Of a stretch of 64,000 nt of DNA, positions 32,913-40,707 are shown piece by piece (position 1 is the first letter of the stretch; each line of letters begins with the position of its first letter). Source of the stretch: UBA2211 sp035404185. GTDB lineage: Bacteria > Patescibacteriota > Minisyncoccia > Minisyncoccales > Minisyncoccaceae. The stretch is taken from the NCBI GenBank assembly GCA_965230985.1, contig OZ246399.1:124001-188000 (forward strand), given 5' to 3'. The notes under the pieces were generated by a model. That model had not been told where the DNA came from. It did no database searches and was given only the letters and a program-made list of their open reading frames with translations. Made by a program: the position numbers and the translations under genes.

Positions 32913-35399
32913 TTATTCAACCTCAACTTCTTCAATCACGCAGGCTGCTGAAGCTACTTTATCTCCTAACTTCATCTTCATTATTTTAACTCCTTGAGTA
33001 TCTCTTCCTAACTTAGGAATACTTGAAATTTTAGTTCTAATGACTTGTCCCTTTTGAGAAATAACTATTAAATCTTCCTGTCCAGCAATTACTTCAATCT
33101 TTGCTAATTGTCCAGTTTTAGTTGTGATATGAGCTATTTTAACACCAGAACCACCACGTCCCTGAGTCTTGTACTCAGAAACTAAAGTTCTTTTTCCAAA
33201 TCCATTATCTGTTAAAACCAAAACATAATCTTTTTCTTTCAATCTTTCTTTTTTAACAACCTCCATTCCGATAACTTCATCTCCCTTCTTTAATCTTATC
33301 CCCCTAATGCCCGAGGCTGGCCTTCCCATTTGCCTAACTTCTTTTTCGGCAAAACGAATAGATTGGCCATTCTTAGTAGCTAAAATTATTTCATCGCCAT
33401 CAGCAATTTTCTTAACATTACACAACACATCATCTGGCTTTAATTTAATAGCAATTAATCCTCCGCGTCTAACATTTTCAAAATCTTTCAAGGGAGTTTT
33501 TTTAATCACTCCATTCTTAGTAACCATGATTAAGTACTTAATCTTTTCTTCTTTGTCTTTTTTATCCAAAGGTAAAACCGAAAGAACCTTATCAGATGTC
33601 GAGATCTCAAGGAAATTCATTAAACCTCTACCCCTATTCGCTCTCTGACCCTCTGGAACCTCGTATACCTTCGTTTGAAAGACTTTTCCTGAATCAGTAA
33701 AGAAGAATAACGAATCATGGGTTTTAGCCGAGAAAAAGTGGCAAACTGCGTCATCTTCCATGGTTTTCATTCCTAATATTCCTTGTCCTCCCCTATTCTG
33801 TTTCTTATACTCAGAAGGATTAATTCTTTTAATATATCCTCCAGCAGTCAAGGTAACAATCGTATCTTCTAGCGGAACTAAATCTTCTTCAGAGATTGTT
33901 TCGGGACTATGAGCCATAATTACGGTTTTTCTTTCATCTCCATATAGTTCCATCTCTTTTTCAATCTCTTCTTTCATCACTCTCTTCTGTTCAGCCTTGC
34001 TATCCAAAATCTTTGTTAATATTTTTATTTGTTTTAATATTTCTACTAGTTCGTCTTCAATCTTTTGTTTTTCTAGCTTAGCTAATTGATGTAATCTAAT
34101 TTCAACAACAGCTTCAGCTTGAATTATCGTCAATTTAAACTCTTTGACTAAATTATGTTTAGCATCCTCTTTATCTTTTGATTTTCTTATCGTTTTAATT
34201 ACAGCATCAACATGATCCAAGGCTTTTGAAATACCTTCTAAGATATGCGCTCTTTCTTTCGCTTTTTTAAGATCAAATTGAGTTCTTTTAACTACTACTT
34301 CCTGTTTGTGATTTAAATACAATTCCAATACATCTTTCAAGCTCAAAACTCTTGGTTCTATTCCATTAACCAGGGCTAGCATGTTCAAATGATACATTTT
34401 TTGAAGATCGGTGTATTTATATAAAATATTTAGTATCTTCTTTGGAGCAACTCCTTTTTGCAAATCAAGCACAATTCTCATTCCATCTTTATCGGATTCA
34501 TCTCTAAGGTCTTTCACTCCTTCCATTCTTTTTTCGTGAACCAAATTAGCCATTTGAACAATTAAAACCGATTTATCTACTTGATAAGGAATTTCCGAAA
34601 CAACTAATTGATGTCCTTTTTCTTTTTCAACAACATCAATTTTTCCACGAGCCAAAAACGAACCTTTTCCTTGAGAATAAGCAGATAAAATATCTTTCTT
34701 ATTATAAATTATTCCCGCAGTTGGAAAATCAGGCCCCTTAACAAATTGGAACAAATCTTCAGTTTCTGCTTTAGGATTATCGATTAAGTGTATTAAAGCT
34801 CCACAAACTTCCCTCAAATTATGAGGAGGAATGTTAGTCGCCATACCAACCGCAATACCAGTTGAACCGTTTAATAGTAAATTAGGCAAAGGACAAGGCA
34901 AAACGGCTGGTTCTTTTCTAGTAGTGTCATAGTTATCATTCCAATTAACTGTTTCCCTATCAATATCTTGCAATAATTCTTCTCCTATTTTAGATAACTT
35001 ACATTCAGTATACCTTTGCGCAGCGGGCGGATCTCCTTCAATTGAACCAAAGTTTCCTTGACCTTTAATTAAGGGGTATCGAAGTGAAAAATCTTGAGCC
35101 ATTCTCGCTATAGCTCCATAGATAGAACTATCTCCATGGGGATGATATTTTCCCATAACTTCTCCCGTGACAGCAGCTGATTTCCTGAACTTAGCATCAG
35201 ACCTTGAGCCCATATCATACATGGCGTAAAGAATTCTTCTTTGTACTGGTTTCAATCCATCTCTAACATCAGGCAAGGCTCTTGAAACTATAACCGACAT
35301 TGCATAGTCGATATAGCTATCCTTCATCTTTTGAGAAATTTCTCTTTCTTCAACGCTTCCCAGTATTATATTGATATCTTTTTCTTCTTTTTTTGCCAT
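32913..35399 (-). CDS. gyrA: DNA gyrase subunit A
   Basis: An 828-residue type IIA topoisomerase subunit. Catalytic Tyr130 lies in AAQRYTECKL. The breakage-reunion domain (to about 490) is followed by six beta-pinwheel repeats, with a GyrA-box-like QNRGGQG near residue 540 (canonical QRRGGKG). The box argues for gyrase over topoisomerase IV. In the quinolone region, S91 corresponds to E. coli S83, but the position of E. coli D87 is Gly95 (HGDSSIYGAI). gyrB is not in view. It follows the MBL gene by 1 bp. Confidence 0.95.
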   Translation of the reverse strand: MAKKEEKDINIILGSVEEREISQKMKDSYIDYAMSVIVSRALPDVRDGLKPVQRRILYAMYDMGSRSDAKFRKSAAVTGEVMGKYHPHGDSSIYGAIARMAQDFSLRYPLIKGQGNFGSIEGDPPAAQRYTECKLSKIGEELLQDIDRETVNWNDNYDTTRKEPAVLPCPLPNLLLNGSTGIAVGMATNIPPHNLREVCGALIHLIDNPKAETEDLFQFVKGPDFPTAGIIYNKKDILSAYSQGKGSFLARGKIDVVEKEKGHQLVVSEIPYQVDKSVLIVQMANLVHEKRMEGVKDLRDESDKDGMRIVLDLQKGVAPKKILNILYKYTDLQKMYHLNMLALVNGIEPRVLSLKDVLELYLNHKQEVVVKRTQFDLKKAKERAHILEGISKALDHVDAVIKTIRKSKDKEDAKHNLVKEFKLTIIQAEAVVEIRLHQLAKLEKQKIEDELVEILKQIKILTKILDSKAEQKRVMKEEIEKEMELYGDERKTVIMAHSPETISEEDLVPLEDTIVTLTAGGYIKRINPSEYKKQNRGGQGILGMKTMEDDAVCHFFSAKTHDSLFFFTDSGKVFQTKVYEVPEGQRANRGRGLMNFLEISTSDKVLSVLPLDKKDKEEKIKYLIMVTKNGVIKKTPLKDFENVRRGGLIAIKLKPDDVLCNVKKIADGDEIILATKNGQSIRFAEKEVRQMGRPASGIRGIRLKKGDEVIGMEVVKKERLKEKDYVLVLTDNGFGKRTLVSEYKTQGRGGSGVKIAHITTKTGQLAKIEVIAGQEDLIVISQKGQVIRTKISSIPKLGRDTQGVKIMKMKLGDKVASAACVIEEVEVE

Positions 35400-35400
35400 T

Positions 35401-36012
35401 TTACTTTTCCTCTAATATTACTATTTCAGCTTTTTCTTCAATTGATATATTTTTCTTTTGGATGCTTAATTTTTCTTGGGGTTCAATCTCTTTCTCCCCC
35501 ATCGCTTTCAAAAATGGTTTTAAACCCTTTTCTGTCTTTTTACTATCATAGCACATTGGAATTACAATTGCAGGCTCAATTCTAGCAACAATCTTAGCTG
35601 CCTCTGCATAACTGATTGTCTTGTCTCCATCAACTGGAACAATTAAGATATCTACTGTTCCCATTTCCTCAATTTGTTCTTCAGAAAAATCACTTTCTCC
35701 AAAATATCCTAAATGAGCAATTCTAATATCTTCCGCTTCAATTATATAAATAATATTTCTTTGTTTTTTATCTACCTGAAGAGACTGAATTCCTTGAACA
35801 AAAACTCCTTTTCTTTCATATTCTCCACATGAAGAAATAACGAACTGCTCGTCCGTTTCAAATCCATTCTCGTAAGAATGGGTTTCGAGTATAATATCAG
35901 CCTTGGCAGACTTTTTCCCTTCTTTGGGGTCGACAATAGTTAAAACATTGTCTTTGTCTTTAGAAACACTCGCTATTTCGAAACAAGAATCTCCGTACCA
36001 AGTTATTTTCAT
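35401..36012 (-). CDS. MBL-fold (UPF0173/UlaG-like) protein, degenerate metal site
   Basis: A 203-residue metallo-beta-lactamase-fold protein. ITWYGDSCFEI is the usual start of UlaG-like MBL proteins (normally ...GHSCF). The metal-binding HxHxDH motif is reduced to ETHSYENG, and the following GEYERKGVFVQGIQ and HLGYFG segments are family-like, with CYDSKKT near the end. Hydrolase activity is therefore doubtful. It starts 26 bases after tRNA-Gly(GCC) and ends 1 bp before gyrA. Confidence 0.75.
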   Translation of the reverse strand: MKITWYGDSCFEIASVSKDKDNVLTIVDPKEGKKSAKADIILETHSYENGFETDEQFVISSCGEYERKGVFVQGIQSLQVDKKQRNIIYIIEAEDIRIAHLGYFGESDFSEEQIEEMGTVDILIVPVDGDKTISYAEAAKIVARIEPAIVIPMCYDSKKTEKGLKPFLKAMGEKEIEPQEKLSIQKKNISIEEKAEIVILEEK

Positions 36013-36038
36013 AATTTGTTTAAAATATATTATCTAAT

Positions 36039-36112
36039 TGGAGCGGGTGAGCGGAATTGAACCGCCGTATTATGCTTGGCAAGCATACGTACTACCATTG
36101 TACTACACCCGC
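36039..36112 (-). tRNA. tRNA-Gly (anticodon GCC)
   Basis: Acceptor GCGGGTG/CACCCGC, anticodon loop TTGCCAA, T-arm GCGGTTCAATTCCGC, discriminator T, CCA encoded. Its first 10 bases are also the end of the preceding reading frame. Confidence 0.95.
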
Positions 36113-36774
36113 ACTTTGTTATTTTTTAAATCTTCGCTTGATAAATTTATCCAAACTAATATTTTTTCTTTCAGTCCTGAACTCTTTTTAACTCTAATTG
36201 AACAAATTCCATTTTCCAGTCTTTTAGTTGGGTGTTTTCCATATATAACTTGCACCTTATCAAACTGCCATAATCCTACCTTATCACTCCAAAATTTCTT
36301 ACATTTCTCTTCTACAATATCAGGGTATATAAATAAAGACAAATAGATATCTTCTCTTTTAACTCTACAAATTTCCAATAAAAACTTCTTGAATAAAACT
36401 ATCATTCTATGATTTACGTTCGTCAATCTAACTGGATATTTTAAATTTTGATCACCTTCTCCCCAATAAAGCATTACCCCAGCAATAAATAAAGGTTTTA
36501 ATTTTATTTTTACAAATTCTTTTTCTGCCTCTTTTCTAAAGCTTTCTCTTCTATTATCCCATCTTTTTCTATTAGACTCAATTATTCTTTTTATTCTTTT
36601 TCTAGAAACTCTTATCGCTTTTTCTGTTAATCTTTCTTTAATCTTTTTTGACCATATTAAATCTTTAAACCAAGCATTCAAGGTACCTTTAGAGATATCT
36701 AATTCTTTGCTAATTTCCTTATAGCTTTTACCTTTTTTTCTCAACTCTAAGGCTAAATGATGATCGTTTCTCAT
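36103..36774 (-). CDS. HTH protein with putative LAGLIDADG-like nuclease domain; ends inside tRNA-Gly
   Basis: A 223-residue protein. The N-terminal HTH (ALELRKKGKSYKEISKELDISKGTLNAWF, 8-36) is followed by a basic helix and then a domain starting LFIAGVMLYWGEG (95-107). That domain continues RLTNVNHRMIVLFKKFLLEI, KFWSDKVGLWQFDK and NGICSIRV. The gene at 51189-51872 is a paralogue with every one of these blocks. The alternation of G-x-LYWxEG and N-x-N...F-x-xF-L recalls LAGLIDADG homing endonucleases, but that fold call is tentative. The last codons overlap tRNA-Gly by 10 bases; the stop TAG is the tRNA's bases 8-10. Confidence 0.65.
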   Translation of the reverse strand: MRNDHHLALELRKKGKSYKEISKELDISKGTLNAWFKDLIWSKKIKERLTEKAIRVSRKRIKRIIESNRKRWDNRRESFRKEAEKEFVKIKLKPLFIAGVMLYWGEGDQNLKYPVRLTNVNHRMIVLFKKFLLEICRVKREDIYLSLFIYPDIVEEKCKKFWSDKVGLWQFDKVQVIYGKHPTKRLENGICSIRVKKSSGLKEKILVWINLSSEDLKNNKVRV

Positions 36775-36836
36775 AATTGAACCTGTGATGATTATGAATA
36801 TATTATATCATACTGGTTCTAATTTTAAAACTACGG

Positions 36837-36909
36837 TGCCGAGGTCCGGAATCGAACCGGAATCTAATGTTTTTCAGACATTCGCCGTGACCGACTTGGC
36901 TACCTCGGC
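36837..36909 (-). tRNA. tRNA-Phe (anticodon GAA)
   Basis: Acceptor GCCGAGG/CCTCGGC, anticodon loop CTGAAAA in a 5-bp stem, T-arm CCGGTTCGATTCCGG, discriminator A. Only CC, not CCA, follows in the gene. Confidence 0.9.
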
Positions 36910-36916
36910 ATATCGG

Positions 36917-36989
36917 TGGGCGATAGAGGACTCGAACCTCTAACCCCTTCGGTGTAAACGAAGTGCTCTACCAATTGAGCTAATCGCCC
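36917..36989 (-). tRNA. tRNA-Val (anticodon TAC)
   Basis: Acceptor GGGCGAT/ATCGCCC, anticodon loop TTTACAC, T-arm AGAGGTTCGAGTCCTCT. CCA is not fully encoded. Confidence 0.95.
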
Positions 36990-37003
36990 GTTATCCATCT
37001 ATG

Positions 37004-37087
37004 TGGGCGGGGCGGGACTTGAACCCGCACGGGAATAATCCCCTATGCACCTCAAGCATAGATGTCTGCCAATTTCATCACTCGCCC
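37004..37087 (-). tRNA. tRNA-Leu (anticodon GAG)
   Basis: A class II tRNA with anticodon loop TTGAGGT, a long variable arm and T-arm GCGGGTTCAAGTCCCGC. The acceptor GGGCGAG/CCCGCCC has an A6-C mismatch. CCA is not encoded. G1 follows the rplS stop codon with no gap. Confidence 0.9.
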
Positions 37088-37549
37088 CTATTCTGTAATT
37101 TCTTTCCTTTCCTTAGTTTTTAATTTTGCTTTCCTCCCTTTTGCAGTTCTTAAGTAGTAAAGTTTTGATTTTCTTGTCTTTCCACTTCTTTCAATTTCTA
37201 TCTTTTCAATTAAAGGAGAATGAATTGGAAAAATCTTCTCTACTCCTACCCCATCAATAACTTTTCTAACGGTAATTGTAGCCGAAATTCCTTTTCCATG
37301 CTTTCTGGCTAAAACTTGTCCTTCAAAAGCTTGAATTCTTTCTTTAGTTTTTCCATCTTTAACTTCTTTAATTTTTTGATAGACCTTGATCATATCTCCG
37401 GCTTTAATATCAGGTAAATCACCTTTCAAATTAGCCTCAATAATACCCTTTTCTTCTAAGGGTTCTTTTATTTCTTCTACAGCTTCCGTTTCAACCGTTT
37501 CAGTCTCAACTTCTGCAATATTTTCTTCTTTTTTTGTTTCTTCTGCCAT
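37088..37549 (-). CDS. rplS: Ribosomal protein L19 with acidic N-terminal extension
   Basis: A 153-residue protein. Residues 39-150 are L19 (IKAGDMIKVYQKIKEVKDGKTKERIQAFEGQVLARK...SATITVRKV...VEKIFPIHSPLIEKIEIERSG...KLYYLR). L19 sits at the interface of the 50S and 30S subunits. The first 38 residues are a Glu/Val/Thr-rich extension not found in typical L19 (about 115 residues). tRNA-Val(GAC) lies 24 bases upstream, and the stop TAG abuts tRNA-Leu(GAG), giving a tRNA-mRNA-tRNA transcript. Confidence 0.95.
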   Translation of the reverse strand: MAEETKKEENIAEVETETVETEAVEEIKEPLEEKGIIEANLKGDLPDIKAGDMIKVYQKIKEVKDGKTKERIQAFEGQVLARKHGKGISATITVRKVIDGVGVEKIFPIHSPLIEKIEIERSGKTRKSKLYYLRTAKGRKAKLKTKERKEITE

Positions 37550-37573
37550 ATATTTACTTTATCTTAATTAGCT

Positions 37574-37650
37574 TGGTGGGCGTATCCTGACTCGAACAGG
37601 AGGCCTTTACGATGTCAACGTAACGCTCTAACCAACTGAGCTATACGCCC
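37574..37650 (-). tRNA. tRNA-Val (anticodon GAC)
   Basis: Acceptor GGGCGTA/TACGCCC, anticodon loop TTGACAT, T-arm CCTGTTCGAGTCAGG, CCA encoded. Confidence 0.95.
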
Positions 37651-37675
37651 CATTAGGTTTAAAGAGCTCTTTTAT

Positions 37676-37704
37676 ATATTAGGCGATTTAAGACTTTTCG
37701 TCAA
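37676..37704 (-). promoter_or_regulatory. Promoter of tRNA-Val(GAC)-rplS-tRNA cluster
   Basis: TTGACG (37699-37704), 17-bp spacer, TAATAT (37676-37681), about 26 bases before the tRNA. Confidence 0.65.
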
Positions 37705-37730
37705 CAAAAACAAATTAACAGAAAAGTCTT
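37690..37730 (-). terminator. Perfect 10-bp hairpin, possible terminator
   Basis: AAGACTTTTC (37690-37699) pairs with GAAAAGTCTT (37721-37730). It begins at the stop codon of the short frame at 37730-37819. No strong T-run follows, so termination is uncertain, and the next promoter's -35 sits beside it. Confidence 0.4.
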
Positions 37731-37819
37731 TAATTGTCTATCTCTTCTCCCTCTTTTAGCACATATATCTCAATTACCTCTTTTTTAATTTCTGGTAATT
37801 CTACTTCTTTTCCATTCAA
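37730..37819 (-). CDS. 29-codon frame, possible frameshifted tail of the metalloprotease
   Basis: In the -1 frame relative to the upstream metalloprotease, a frame opens at TTG (37819) across its stop codon. It encodes a charged, coding-like peptide (LNGKEVELPEIKKEVIEIYV...) that ends exactly at a perfect hairpin. It may be the original C-terminus of the upstream protein, reached by a frameshift near AAAAA, or a chance frame. Confidence 0.35.
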   Translation of the reverse strand: MNGKEVELPEIKKEVIEIYVLKEGEEIDN

Positions 37820-38784
37820 TTTTTAGAAGAAATTTCTATATTCTTTTTCTTGTTTTTAACACTATCGTCTAAAAATTGAATAATTTCGAATTTTTTAGAT
37901 GAAATTTCCTTTAATTTACTTGGATTATAGATATAGGCCACTATACTGTCGCAAATATCTTCTTCCATGTTCTTTTTTGCATAGTCATCAATGCATTCTT
38001 CTGGTTTAAGTGGATACTGAGTTCCTGGCGCTATTTCTCCTGTCTTTTTATTAATATATTGAGATATTTGACATTCTCCGTTGTTAACATATCTTTTCTC
38101 CCACTCTTCTTTATTAAAATCAATCCACTTAAAACCTGCTTCTTTCCATTTTTCTAAAAACTTATCTTGAATAAAATGTCCTATTTCGTGGGTAAGAGTT
38201 CCTTCAAAATTAGATATTTCTCCTACTCGATGATCATTATTAATATCAACTCCTCGTGGCATAATCTCAATCGCTTGCCAATTTTTTTTAGCAAAACCAT
38301 TTAATGGATAGTTTTCATTTCCAGACAAGCTTTGTTTTTGATTATCTTCTAGTAATATCCATTCTATATTATTTAAAGCATCTGGAAATCTATTTAATAT
38401 TTCCCTGAATGCTTTTTCAGTCTTTTCCATGTGTTCACTAGAAAATTCTTTTTCGTTACTAAAATTATAAAAAACTATGGGTTTATTTTTTGTACTTATA
38501 GAAAATTCAATTTGCTCGGCTGGCATTCCTTTTCCACGCCAATAATCACTATAAAACCATTCGCTATTTTCATGAACCATCTTTACGCTTTCTTTAATTT
38601 CCTCGTCTGTTCTTATCTTTCCATCCTCAAAAAACATTCCATCTACTTCCCCTCCTTTAATTTGACGTATTTCTTTGTTATATAAAGCATCTTTATTGTT
38701 TGTAATTTCATATTCAAAAGGAAGATTAGGTAAAGATTCTTTTACTTGATCAAATGATTCAAATTGTGACTCAAATCGTTCCAT
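37816..38784 (-). CDS. Putative HEXXH zinc metalloprotease
   Basis: A 322-residue soluble protein. The zincin motif HEIGH lies at 199-203 (GTLTHEIGHFIQDKF), and a downstream Glu-rich helix (NMEEDICDSIVAYIYNP, near 272-288) can supply the third ligand, as in gluzincins. No signal peptide is seen. The opening MERFESQFESF resembles the MEGFEKQFNQ opening of the transglutaminase-like protein. The ATG begins 2 bases after tRNA-Ile, so tRNA 3' processing would leave an almost leaderless mRNA. Substrate unknown; the C-terminus may continue in another frame. Confidence 0.7.
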   Translation of the reverse strand: MERFESQFESFDQVKESLPNLPFEYEITNNKDALYNKEIRQIKGGEVDGMFFEDGKIRTDEEIKESVKMVHENSEWFYSDYWRGKGMPAEQIEFSISTKNKPIVFYNFSNEKEFSSEHMEKTEKAFREILNRFPDALNNIEWILLEDNQKQSLSGNENYPLNGFAKKNWQAIEIMPRGVDINNDHRVGEISNFEGTLTHEIGHFIQDKFLEKWKEAGFKWIDFNKEEWEKRYVNNGECQISQYINKKTGEIAPGTQYPLKPEECIDDYAKKNMEEDICDSIVAYIYNPSKLKEISSKKFEIIQFLDDSVKNKKKNIEISSKN

Positions 38785-38786
38785 AG

Positions 38787-38861
38787 TGCGCGTGGATGGA
38801 CTCGAACCATCGACCTTTCGATTATAAGTCGAATGCTACTAACCAACTGAGCTACACGCGC
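38787..38861 (-). tRNA. tRNA-Ile (anticodon TAT)
   Basis: Acceptor GCGCGTG/CACGCGC, D-arm GCTCAGTTGGTTAGTAGC, perfect anticodon stem TTCGA/TCGAA around loop CTTATAA, T-arm GATGGTTCGAGTCCATC. CCA is not encoded. Most bacteria read AUA with a CAT anticodon modified to lysidine, so TAT is unusual. Confidence 0.88.
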
Positions 38862-38869
38862 AGGGATTT

Positions 38870-40702
38870 TTATTTCCCTATCAATTCTTCAAATTCCTCT
38901 CTCTCTATTGTTTCTTTCTCAATTAATCTCTTTGCTATCTTTTCTAACACATTTTTATTTTCTTGTAATATTTTTTCAGCTTCTTTTTCGGCTTCAGTTA
39001 TGATTCTTTCAACCTCTTTATCTATCTGCAATGCAACTTCATCAGAATAATTCCTACTTTCTGTTTCCCCATCTAAGAACATCTGGCTTTCTCTGTCGCC
39101 AAAAACAATTGGTCCTAATTTAGACATTCCATATTTTTTAACAATATTTCTAGCGATAATAGAAGCTTTGTTTAAATCATCCGATGCTCCCGTAGTCATA
39201 TCACCAAAAATCATCTTTTCAGAACAATACCCTCCTAATAATACGGCAATTTCGGCTTCGAATTCTTTTCTAGTTCTGAGCATTCTTTCTTCTTTAGAAA
39301 CTTTCAAAGTATATCCGGCAGCCATTCCCCTACCAATGATTGATATCTTTCTAATTGGTTCGGTATCATGAACTTTATTCCCAATCAAAGCATGTCCGGC
39401 TTCGTGATAAGCAGTAATTTCTTTTTCTTTATCAGTCATAACATGACTTCTTCTTTCGGGCCCAAGCAAAACTTTTTCAATTGATATTAATAAATCATTT
39501 TGCATCACTTGTTTTTGCTCATTCTTAGCGGCTAAAATAGCTGCTTCATTAAAAACATTTTCTAAATCAGCGCCAGAAAATCCTGGAGTTCTTTCAGCTA
39601 CTTCTCGCAATTTAACATTATCAGCCAAAGGTTTGCCTCTTGAGTGAATAGATAAAATATCTTCTCTTTCTTTAATATCGGGTAAGCTAATAACAACTTT
39701 TCGATCAAATCTGCCTGGTCTTAATAAAGCTGGATCTAAAACATCTGGCCTATTTGTAGCCGCAAGAATAATAATTTTATCGTTCTTTTCAAATCCATCC
39801 ATCTCGGTTAACAACTGATTCAATGTCTGTTCTCTTTCTTCATGTCCCCCAGTTATAGCTGGACCTCTTGTTTTGCCGATACTATCTAATTCATCTATAA
39901 AAACTAGACAAGGCTGCTGTTTTTTGGCAGCTGCGAATAAACTTCTTACCCTGCCTGAACCGACTCCAACGAACATTTCAACAAAAGAAGAACCCGCCAC
40001 AGAAAAGAAAGGAACATTACTCTCCCCTGCAACCGCTCTTGCCAATAATGTTTTTCCGCATCCTGCCGGACCAACCAATAAAACTCCCTTCGGAATTCTT
40101 GCTCCCATTTTTAGATATTTTTGAGAATTTTTTAAAAAGTCTACTATTTCTTCTAACTCTTGTTTCTCTTCTTTTAGTCCCGCAACATCCTTAAATGTTA
40201 TTTTATCCTTAGGATGTCCTTCGGCTCCAAATAAAGTTGCCTTAGCTTTCGTAAAGTCAAAACTTTGTGCAGCTCCAGTTTTGGCGTTCTTAAAAACCAT
40301 AAAGAAAAAAATAGCGAATAAAGCCAACGGAAATACTACCATTATTAAAAATGTGCCAACCCAATCCCATGAAGTATTGGGCTCATTAAAAACAAAGGAA
40401 ACATTCTTTATTTTATCTTGAGAAGCACCGTAATTAATCAAAGCTTGACCTAAAGTATCCCCTGTTTCTTTCTTGCTTATGGCTTTGGTTCCATCTAAAT
40501 ACTCTATAGAAATATCGTTATTTAATATTTTAATTTCCTTTACTTTTCCATTATTAACATCAGAAACTAATTGAGTAATTGAAATATTATTAACTGTTTC
40601 CTTGGGATTATTAAAAAAACTAAAAGCAATTCCGAGTATTAAAAAAACCAGAACAACTAAAAAGAGATTTTTAAGGAGACCTTTGATAGGACTCTTCTTC
40701 AT
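38870..40702 (-). CDS. ftsH: ATP-dependent zinc metalloprotease FtsH
   Basis: A 610-residue membrane AAA+ protease. Two N-terminal helices flank a small extracytoplasmic domain. The AAA module has Walker A GPAGCGKT, Walker B CLVFIDELDSIG, the pore motif FVEMFVGVG and an SRH with TNRPDVLDPALLRPGRFDR. The protease domain has HEAGHAL and the later Asp ligand region (TTGASDDLNKAS). It removes misassembled membrane proteins. The ATG at 40702, 5 bases after the S1 stop, was chosen over 40732, which overlaps that gene. Confidence 0.97.
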   Translation of the reverse strand: MKKSPIKGLLKNLFLVVLVFLILGIAFSFFNNPKETVNNISITQLVSDVNNGKVKEIKILNNDISIEYLDGTKAISKKETGDTLGQALINYGASQDKIKNVSFVFNEPNTSWDWVGTFLIMVVFPLALFAIFFFMVFKNAKTGAAQSFDFTKAKATLFGAEGHPKDKITFKDVAGLKEEKQELEEIVDFLKNSQKYLKMGARIPKGVLLVGPAGCGKTLLARAVAGESNVPFFSVAGSSFVEMFVGVGSGRVRSLFAAAKKQQPCLVFIDELDSIGKTRGPAITGGHEEREQTLNQLLTEMDGFEKNDKIIILAATNRPDVLDPALLRPGRFDRKVVISLPDIKEREDILSIHSRGKPLADNVKLREVAERTPGFSGADLENVFNEAAILAAKNEQKQVMQNDLLISIEKVLLGPERRSHVMTDKEKEITAYHEAGHALIGNKVHDTEPIRKISIIGRGMAAGYTLKVSKEERMLRTRKEFEAEIAVLLGGYCSEKMIFGDMTTGASDDLNKASIIARNIVKKYGMSKLGPIVFGDRESQMFLDGETESRNYSDEVALQIDKEVERIITEAEKEAEKILQENKNVLEKIAKRLIEKETIEREEFEELIGK

Positions 40703-40707
40703 ATTTT

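Noticed and set aside
36775..36792. GGTTCAATT just upstream of the first HTH/nuclease-like gene, matching the T-loop of tRNA-Gly, as a sign of integration
   Set aside because: A 9-base match is likely by chance in AT-rich DNA and the paralogue at 51872 shows nothing similar.
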